From NCBI RefSeq assembly GCF_001611795.1, contig NZ_CP015098.1, forward strand, positions 6,882,001-6,946,000: a DNA stretch of 64,000 nt. The letters run 5' to 3'. The notes beneath the pieces are model-generated. The model did not search any database and was not told the DNA's origin. It saw nothing but the letters and a program-made list of their open reading frames with translations. Source of the stretch: Streptomyces qaidamensis. Lineage in GTDB: Bacteria; Actinomycetota; Actinomycetes; Streptomycetales; Streptomycetaceae. The first letter of the stretch is position 1. Every line of letters begins with the position of its first letter. Below are positions 58,082 to 64,000 of this stretch, piece by piece. Made by a program: the position numbers and the translations under genes.

Positions 58082-59737
58082 GTGCAGAACGCAGGACAGC
58101 TCTCGCGGCGTCAGATCCTCGCCGCCGCCGGGTTCATCGGCCTCGCCACGGTCACCGGCTGCGGCAGCGGGGACGACGGCGGGGACGGCAAGGACCTGTC
58201 GAAGAAGCGACACGGCGCCATGAAGAACTACCGGGCGGGACAGCAGTTCAAAGCCGCCGAGCCGCTGTCCTTCTCGGTGCTGCACAACAACAACCCGGTC
58301 TACCCCATGAAGGACGGCTGGTTGTTCTGGAAGGAGCTCACCGAGCGTACCGGCGTGACCCTCAAGCCCGTCGACGTCCCGCTCGCCGACTACGAGAAGA
58401 AGCGCAGCGTCCTCATCGGGGCCGGGGACGCCCCGTTCCTCATCCCGAAGACGTACCACCCCTCCGAGGTCGCCTTCGTCTCCTCGGGCGCCGTCCTGCC
58501 GGTCAGCGACTACGTCAAGCTGATGCCCAACTTCCGCGACAAGGTGCGCAAGTGGAAGCTGGAGCCCGAGCTCGACTCCATCCGCCAGTCCGACGGCAAG
58601 TACTACCTGCTGCCCGGCCTGCACGAGAAGGCCAAGGCCGGCTACTCGCTGTCCTTCCGCACGGACGTCCTGGACAAGCACGGCCTCACCCTGCCCACCA
58701 CCTGGGACGAGGTGTACGACGTCCTCAAGGCGCTCAGGGAGGAACACCCCGGCACGTACCCCTTCTCCGACCGCTGGAGCACCAACACCCCGTTCCCCTG
58801 CGGCGCCCTGTTCGGCTACCTCGGTCAGGCCTTCGGTGTCAGAGCAGGCTGGACGTACGACAACATCAGCTTCGACCACAAGGCGCAGAAGTACGTCTTC
58901 ACCGGCGCCCAGGACAGCTACCGCCAGATGGTCGAGTACCTGCGCAGACTCGTCGCCGAGAAGCTCATGGACCCCGAGAGCTTCAGCCAGACCGACGACC
59001 AGGCCGTGCAGAAACTCCTCGCCGAGAAGTGCTACGCGATGAGCGCCAACCCCCAGGAACTGGTGCAGAACTACCGCTACAACCTGGAGAGGCAGGTCAA
59101 GGGCGCGAAGATCGAGATGGTCCCGGTGCCGCTCGGACCGGCCGGACCCGTGGTGCTGGGCGGCAGCCGCCTGGAGAACGGCGTGATGATCTCCAGCAAG
59201 GCGCTGAAGAGCGACAGCTTCGTCGCCATGATGCAGTTCGTGGACTGGCTCTGGTACTCGGACGAGGGCCAGCGACTGGCCCGCTGGGGCGTGGAGGGCG
59301 TCACCCACACCCGCTCGGGAAGCCAGTACAGGCTGAAGCCCGGCATCAGCCTCATGGGCTCCGCCCCCCACGCCCCGAAGGACATGCAGAAGGACTACGG
59401 CTTCTACAACGGCGTCTTCGCCTACGGCGGCAGCTGGGAACTCGTCTCCTCGATGTTCGGCCCGGACGAGCAGAGGTTCCAGGCCGCCATGGCCCGGCGC
59501 GAGCAACTGCCCATCGACCCCGCTCACCCGCTCCAGTCGTTCGAGCAGGAACAGGCGACCCTCTGGGACACCCCGCTGAAGGACACCGTCATCCAGAACA
59601 CCCTCCGGTTCGTCCTCGGCAAGCGCCCGCTGTCCCAGTGGGACGCCTACCTCGCCGAGCTGAAGTCGAAGAACATGCAGCAACTCGTCGACCTGCACAA
59701 CAAGGCGTACGAGCGGTTCAGGAAGGAGAACGGGTGA
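58082..59737 (+). CDS. oligosaccharide-binding lipoprotein, LplA/YtcQ type
   Basis: A 551-aa solute-binding protein starting at GTG 58082 behind AAAGGAG. The N-terminus LSRRQILAAAGFIGLATVTGC combines a twin-arginine motif with a lipobox, so it is probably a Tat-exported lipoprotein. The length and the LPGLHEKAKAGYSLSFRTDVLDKHGL region fit the large LplA/YtcQ group that binds pectin- or xylan-derived oligosaccharides. It completes the importer with the two permeases. Confidence 0.86.
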   Translation: MQNAGQLSRRQILAAAGFIGLATVTGCGSGDDGGDGKDLSKKRHGAMKNYRAGQQFKAAEPLSFSVLHNNNPVYPMKDGWLFWKELTERTGVTLKPVDVPLADYEKKRSVLIGAGDAPFLIPKTYHPSEVAFVSSGAVLPVSDYVKLMPNFRDKVRKWKLEPELDSIRQSDGKYYLLPGLHEKAKAGYSLSFRTDVLDKHGLTLPTTWDEVYDVLKALREEHPGTYPFSDRWSTNTPFPCGALFGYLGQAFGVRAGWTYDNISFDHKAQKYVFTGAQDSYRQMVEYLRRLVAEKLMDPESFSQTDDQAVQKLLAEKCYAMSANPQELVQNYRYNLERQVKGAKIEMVPVPLGPAGPVVLGGSRLENGVMISSKALKSDSFVAMMQFVDWLWYSDEGQRLARWGVEGVTHTRSGSQYRLKPGISLMGSAPHAPKDMQKDYGFYNGVFAYGGSWELVSSMFGPDEQRFQAAMARREQLPIDPAHPLQSFEQEQATLWDTPLKDTVIQNTLRFVLGKRPLSQWDAYLAELKSKNMQQLVDLHNKAYERFRKENG

Positions 59738-59774
59738 TCGGCGTCCCCGACGTGCCCTGCCGGGGAGCCGCGGC

Positions 59775-60458
59775 ATGAGCACCGTACGCGCCTCCGACTT
59801 CGGCACCGGGACCCTCTCCCGCGCCTCCGCCCTCCTCCACACCCTGCTGACCGTCGAGGCGCTGCTCCTCCTCACCGCCTCCCCGGGGCTGGCCGCACTG
59901 CTGCTGCTCGACCCCGACCCCGCCAACCTCCCTCTCGCGGCCCTGTGCCTGCTGCCCCTGGGGCCCGCCCTGTCCGCCGCGCTCTACGCCCTCCACCACC
60001 GCAGCCTCGACCTCACCGAACTGCACCCGGCCCGCGCCTACCTGCGCGGCCTGCGGCTCAACGCCGTACCGGCACTGAAGCTGTGGACCCCCCTGCTGGT
60101 CTGGCTGACGGTCATCGCCTTCACTCTCACGCACTTCTCCGCCACCGGCCTGCCCGGCTGGTGGGCGCTGCTGCTCGCGGCGATCGGCGCCGGCTTCCTC
60201 CTGTGGGGCGCACACGCCCTCGTCCTCACCTCGCTCTTCGCCTTCCGCGCCAGGGACACCGCCCGCCTCGCCGCGTACTTCCTGTTCCGGCAGGGCCGCG
60301 CCACCCTCGCCGCCGCCTCCCTGCTGGTCCTGACGGCCGCCTCGGCCCGCCTGCTGACCGAGGCCCTGCCCGCCCTGCTGGCCGCCCCGCTGCTGCTGTC
60401 CCTGCTGCACGGCAGCCGCCGGGTGATCGCCGAGACGCGGAAGGACTTCACCGCATGA
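59775..60458 (+). CDS. DUF624 (YesL-like) membrane protein
   Basis: A 227-aa membrane protein with about five to six hydrophobic helices. The NLPLAALCLLPLGPALSAALYAL region and final SRRVIAETRKDF fit DUF624, a family that accompanies lplABC-type oligosaccharide importers (for example yesL in Bacillus). Function is unknown. GGGGAG precedes the ATG. Its stop overlaps the start codon of the GH42 relic (ATGA), showing that the relic was the next gene of this operon. Confidence 0.82.
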   Translation: MSTVRASDFGTGTLSRASALLHTLLTVEALLLLTASPGLAALLLLDPDPANLPLAALCLLPLGPALSAALYALHHRSLDLTELHPARAYLRGLRLNAVPALKLWTPLLVWLTVIAFTLTHFSATGLPGWWALLLAAIGAGFLLWGAHALVLTSLFAFRARDTARLAAYFLFRQGRATLAAASLLVLTAASARLLTEALPALLAAPLLLSLLHGSRRVIAETRKDFTA

Positions 60459-60561
60459 CCCACAAGATCCGCTACGGCGGCGACTACTGCTCACCGGCAA
60501 GCGGCTGGACCAGGGCGAACCTCTGGTCCTCGGCCCCTTCGGCGTGGCGATCCTTCAGTAG
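60455..60561 (+). pseudogene. GH42 beta-galactosidase relic with its interior deleted
   Basis: It begins ATG at 60455 with MTHKIRYGGDY, the start of GH42 enzymes (normally followed by NPEQWP). From 60487 another frame reads LLTGKRLDQGEPLVLGPFGVAILQ and stops at 60559-60561; this has the form of a GH42 C-terminus. Only 32 bp of the 5' end and about 75 bp of the 3' end are left of a gene that is normally about 2 kb. The stop overlaps the end of the convergent alpha-glucuronidase gene. The product cannot be functional. Confidence 0.72.
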
Positions 60562-62546
60562 ATCCGCCGCCCCCGCCCGTCCGGCACCCCGGACTTGCGG
60601 AAGAAGTAGCTGTTGACCTGGTCGCGCCACTCGCGGGCGCCGCGGAGCTGCTCCTCGTAGCGCTCCGCCACCCGCGCGTGGCGCGCCGGGTCCACCTGCC
60701 CGGCCAGGGACGCCCACACCGACCGGGCCTCCTCGACCTCCTCGACACCCTCGAAGTGCGTGTCGTAGATGTGCTGGATCACGGTCTTCCCGCTCTTCAG
60801 CACATGCCCGTACGGCACGTGGTGGAAGAACAGCAGCAGCTCGTCCGGACAGGTGTCCGGCGATGCGTAGAGCCCGGCCCACGGTTCGCCGTACTGCCCG
60901 GCGAAGCCCGTTCCACTCTTCACACCGCGGTCGACGCCGATCCCGTCCCGGTCGGCGAAGTGGTAGGTCCCCCACGGGCTGTACTCGTACCCGTCCACAC
61001 TCGGTCCGTAGTGGTGCCCCGGCTGCACCATGAAGCCCACGCCCAGGGGAGCGGTGTACTTCTCGTACGTCCGCCAGGAGCCGTCGAGCACGGCGTGCAG
61101 CCCGTCGGCCACCTGCGGGGGCGCGTCGGGGAAGCTCAGCCCGATCCACTCGTCGAGCACCGCGCGCGGCTCGGCGTCCGGCCGCCAGGCCAGCCGCCCG
61201 AAGGAGTACAGGTTGGCCTGCGCCAGCGGATGCCCGGTCCAGAAGGGGTCGTCACCGGCGTTCGACACCGCGACGAGCCCGCCCCGGGCCAACTCGCCGA
61301 CCGACTGGTCGTGTTCGTGCCGGAACCGCAGCACCTCACTCCACATCGGCCCCAGCCAGCACACATGCCGCTGCTGCCCGGTGTACTCCTGGGTGGCCTG
61401 CAGCTCCACCGCCAGCCGGGTCCGCGGCATCGCACCGATCAGCGGCGAGACCGGCTCCCGCACCTGGAAGTCCATCGGCCCGTGCTTCACCTGGAGCACG
61501 GCGCTTTTGGCGAACTCCCCGTCCAGCGGCACGAAATGGTCGTAGGCGGCCCGGGCCCGGTCGGTCGTGCGGTCCCGCCAGTCCTGGCGGTGGTCGTAGA
61601 CGAACGCCCGCCAGTGCACCGTGCCGCCGAACGGCTCCAGTGCCGCCGCCAGCAGGTTCGCGCCCTCGGCGTGACTGCGGCCGTACGCGAACGGCCCCGG
61701 CTGCCCCTCCGAGTCGGCCTTCACCACGTACCCGCCGAAGTCGGGTATCGCCTCGTACACCCGCCGTGTCGCCTCGGCCCACCAGCCGCGCACCGCCTCG
61801 TCCAGCGGATCGGCGGTGGACAGCCCGCCCAGTGTGATCGGCGCGGCGAAGGAGACCGACAGGTGGGTGCGGATGCCGTAGGGCCGCAACGCCCCGGCGA
61901 TGTCGGCCACTTCGCCGATGCGGTCGGTCAGCAGGCGCGCCTCGGCCGCGTGCACATTGACGTTGTTGACGGAGACCGCGTTGATCCCGCACGCCGCCAG
62001 CAGCCTGCCGTACGCCCGCACGCGGTCGAGTTCGCCCCGCGCCCTGCCGTCCCGCCAGAACAGCGAGCCGCCCGCGTACCCGCGCTCCACCTGGCCCATG
62101 ACGGGGTGCACGGCCACGTTGTCCCAGTGGTCGAGCATGCGCAGGGCGAGTGCGGGACGGTGGGTCTCCCTCGCCCGTTCGCCGGTGAAGGCCGCGTCCC
62201 CCAGGCGTACGACATGGAACAGCCCGTACAGCAGTCCGCGTCCGCCGGAGGCGGTGACGGTCGTCGTACCGCGCTCCCGAGCGCAGGTGAAGCCCTCGTC
62301 GGCGAGGGACTCCTGACCCTCGGTACCGAGGTCGAGGACCAGGTCGTACGCGTCGTCCGGCACGACGCCCCGCACGACCCGGCCCCCGAACCTCCGGCAG
62401 GCCTGAGCCACCTCCCCGTGCACCGTCTCCACCAGCGGAGCCGATCCGCGGATCAGCGTCCTCCGGCTGCCGACCGCGCGGAAGGCGGCGGGCGGCAGCC
62501 AGGCCGGGTCGACACCCTCGGGCAGGACGGGTAGAGGAAGCGGCAT
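60555..62546 (-). CDS. aguA: GH67 alpha-glucuronidase
   Basis: A 663-aa intracellular enzyme that removes 4-O-methyl-glucuronic acid from xylo-oligosaccharides. GH67 features: RMLDHWDNVAVHPVMGQVERGYAG, INAVSVNNVNVHA, the catalytic region YVVKADSEGQPGPFAYGRSHAEGANLLA, LQVKHGPMDFQVREP, and HHYGPSVDGYEYSPWGTYHFAD. No signal peptide, as usual. The gene follows the GH92 gene after 20 bp, so the two share a transcript that starts beyond the right edge. Confidence 0.95.
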   Translation of the reverse strand: MPLPLPVLPEGVDPAWLPPAAFRAVGSRRTLIRGSAPLVETVHGEVAQACRRFGGRVVRGVVPDDAYDLVLDLGTEGQESLADEGFTCARERGTTTVTASGGRGLLYGLFHVVRLGDAAFTGERARETHRPALALRMLDHWDNVAVHPVMGQVERGYAGGSLFWRDGRARGELDRVRAYGRLLAACGINAVSVNNVNVHAAEARLLTDRIGEVADIAGALRPYGIRTHLSVSFAAPITLGGLSTADPLDEAVRGWWAEATRRVYEAIPDFGGYVVKADSEGQPGPFAYGRSHAEGANLLAAALEPFGGTVHWRAFVYDHRQDWRDRTTDRARAAYDHFVPLDGEFAKSAVLQVKHGPMDFQVREPVSPLIGAMPRTRLAVELQATQEYTGQQRHVCWLGPMWSEVLRFRHEHDQSVGELARGGLVAVSNAGDDPFWTGHPLAQANLYSFGRLAWRPDAEPRAVLDEWIGLSFPDAPPQVADGLHAVLDGSWRTYEKYTAPLGVGFMVQPGHHYGPSVDGYEYSPWGTYHFADRDGIGVDRGVKSGTGFAGQYGEPWAGLYASPDTCPDELLLFFHHVPYGHVLKSGKTVIQHIYDTHFEGVEEVEEARSVWASLAGQVDPARHARVAERYEEQLRGAREWRDQVNSYFFRKSGVPDGRGRRIY

Positions 62547-62566
62547 GGGACCCCCGACTCGGCTGC

Positions 62567-64000
62567 TCAGGAAAGCAGTTCGACCTCCGCCAGGGTGGCC
62601 TCGGCGTCGAGGACCAGGCGGTACCTCTCGTACGTACCCGGCGATCTCACGGTGAACGCGCGGGTCTGCCGGTCCCAGGCGAAGGACTCACCGGAGCGCC
62701 GGTCCAGCGTCCGCCAGGTGGTGCCGTCGGAGGAGCCCTGGAGCGTCCAGCCGTCCGGTGCCTCCGCCCGGTCCGCCGACGACGTCAGCGTGTACTGGAC
62801 CGCCTGGGCGCCCTTCTGGACCGGCAGGTCCACGGAGGTCACCGCCGCGTCCGTCGCCGACGTGTCGTCGAACAGGGCACCGTCGCCCTCCAGCACGTCC
62901 GCGCGGGGCGTCGGCACCTCGTCGTCCCGGGTGATCGACACGGGCGCGGCACGCCCGCCCGTGCCCCAGGACGACGGCCGCGGGCCCATGTCGAACTCAA
63001 GGACACCGCCCTTGGCGACCAGCGCGTGCGGCAAGGAGGTCTTCGACCAGGTCCGGCCGTTGACCTTCAGCCCCTGTACGTAGACGTTCCTCGCGCTGTT
63101 GCGCGGGGCCTTCACCACCAGCTCGCGCCCGTTCTCCAGATGCACGGTCGCCTTCGTGAACAAGGGCGAGCCGATGGCGTACTCGCCGCTGCCCATCACC
63201 AGCGGGTAGAAGCCGAGCGCCGAGAACAGGTACCAGGCGGACTGCTCGCCGTTGTCCTCGTCACCGTGGTAGCCCTGCCCGATCTCGCTGCCGGTGTACA
63301 GCCGGGACAGCACCTCGCGGACGTTCTTCTGCGTCTTCCAGGGCTGCCCGGCCGCGTCGTACATGTACAGGGCGTGGTGGGCGACCTGGTTGGAGTGCCC
63401 GTACATGCCCATCCGCACGTCCCGCGCCTCGGTCATCTCGTGGATGACACCGCCGTAGGAACCGACGAACTCGGGGGAGGCCGTCTCGGGGGTGGAGAGG
63501 TACGCGTCGAGCTTGTCGGCGAGGCCCTTGCGCCCGCCGTAGAGGTTCGCCAGGCCCCGGCTGTCCTGCGGCGCGGTGAAGGCGTACCCCCAGCCGTTGG
63601 TCTCGGTGTAGTCGTGGCCCCACACCCGGGGGTCGTACTTCGAGGACTCCACCCGCCAGTCGCCCTTCGCGTTCCGGCCCTGGAAGAAGCCGGCCTTCGC
63701 GTCGAAGAGGTTCACATAGTCCTGGGCGCGGTCCAGGAAGTACTCCGACTCCTCCTTGTAGCGCCGCTCGCCGGTCTCCTCGTAGAGCTTGCGGCCCATG
63801 CGGGAGATGCCGTAGTCGTTGAGGTAGCCCTCCAGCGCCCAGGACAGGCCCTCGTGCGTCTCGGTGCCCGTGTAGCCGAGGAACGGCGAGGTGGCCATGC
63901 CCTTGCGGCCGACGCCCGGGTTCGGCGGTACGACCGTCGCGTTCTTCACCGCCGCCTCGTACGCCGCCTTCGCGTCGAAGTCGACGCCCTTGACGTACGC
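62567..64000 (-). CDS. GH92 alpha-mannosidase (partial, 5' end outside window)
   Basis: The frame is open to the right edge; about 478 C-terminal residues are present. GH92 signatures: ATSPFLGYTGTETHEGLSWALEGYLNDYGIS, WGHDYTETNGWGY, GMYGHSNQVAHHALYMYD, and the HGDEDNGEQSAWYLFSALGFYPLV block with the catalytic-acid region. The last about 150 residues form a discoidin/F5-8-like carbohydrate-binding domain (GWTLQGSSDGTTWRTLDRRSGE, YERYRLVL). It is probably secreted, but the signal region is off the window. It acts on alpha-mannosides such as fungal mannans. Confidence 0.92.
   Translation of the reverse strand, partial: AYVKGVDFDAKAAYEAAVKNATVVPPNPGVGRKGMATSPFLGYTGTETHEGLSWALEGYLNDYGISRMGRKLYEETGERRYKEESEYFLDRAQDYVNLFDAKAGFFQGRNAKGDWRVESSKYDPRVWGHDYTETNGWGYAFTAPQDSRGLANLYGGRKGLADKLDAYLSTPETASPEFVGSYGGVIHEMTEARDVRMGMYGHSNQVAHHALYMYDAAGQPWKTQKNVREVLSRLYTGSEIGQGYHGDEDNGEQSAWYLFSALGFYPLVMGSGEYAIGSPLFTKATVHLENGRELVVKAPRNSARNVYVQGLKVNGRTWSKTSLPHALVAKGGVLEFDMGPRPSSWGTGGRAAPVSITRDDEVPTPRADVLEGDGALFDDTSATDAAVTSVDLPVQKGAQAVQYTLTSSADRAEAPDGWTLQGSSDGTTWRTLDRRSGESFAWDRQTRAFTVRSPGTYERYRLVLDAEATLAEVELLS

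Overview
The window is high-G+C actinobacterial DNA, and everything points to Streptomyces: third-position G/C bias, GTG/TTG starts, many 4-bp ATGA/GTGA overlaps between operon genes, a CebR box, a Nur-type nickel box, DUF5999/DUF6299 genes, and the aconitase/XRE-MurA neighbourhood that I recall from S. coelicolor. No rRNA, tRNA or CRISPR array was seen.

Bases 1-20,100 are mainly amino-acid and aromatic catabolism. The 3' part of an HExxH-type peptide-modifying gene (a RiPP-associated family) enters from the left. Then come arginine deiminase, ornithine carbamoyltransferase and a cationic amino-acid permease. A dispersed CoA-dependent aromatic pathway follows: an enoyl-CoA hydratase and a fused FAD monooxygenase/old-yellow-enzyme protein at 6.4-9.6 kb, and a CoA ligase, PaaX regulator, acyl-CoA dehydrogenase and RidA at 15.7-20.1 kb. 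The parts resemble 2-aminobenzoyl-CoA or salicylyl-CoA degradation. The two loci carry near-identical promoters, which suggests one regulator. Between them lie an ECF41 sigma factor with its oxidoreductase partner, a modABC molybdate importer and a BrkB-type membrane protein.

Bases 20,100-32,000 look like a metal and sulfur region: a nikABCDE importer behind a Nur-box-like site, an ArsR/SmtB repressor with an alpha5 metal-site signature and a 14-bp-arm palindrome at its start codon, a His/Asp-rich metal-binding protein, a methyltransferase behind a Zur-like site, and a three-gene PLP cassette (cysteine-desulfurase-like enzyme, cysteine-synthase-rhodanese fusion, Y4yA-type fold-III enzyme). 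This cassette is the best candidate for an undescribed pathway.

Bases 32,200-44,400 contain a phosphomannose-isomerase-like gene, a DUF488 gene, an XRE-MurA fusion and aconitase. The last two share an ATCTC-N6-GAGAT palindrome in their promoters and are now separated by a Tn7-like transposon (tnsA, tnsB, truncated tniB/tnsC). The transposon was itself damaged by a small inverted-repeat-bounded element carrying an aminoglycoside-phosphotransferase-family gene.

Bases 44,450-64,000 form a plant-polysaccharide region: an orphan sugar-binding lipoprotein, a xylose-type importer translationally coupled to a large SpoIIE-type phosphatase, a CebR-box-controlled lytic polysaccharide monooxygenase, a CE7 esterase, an lpl-type importer with DUF624, a gutted GH42 beta-galactosidase relic, a GH67 alpha-glucuronidase and a GH92 mannosidase that runs off the right edge.
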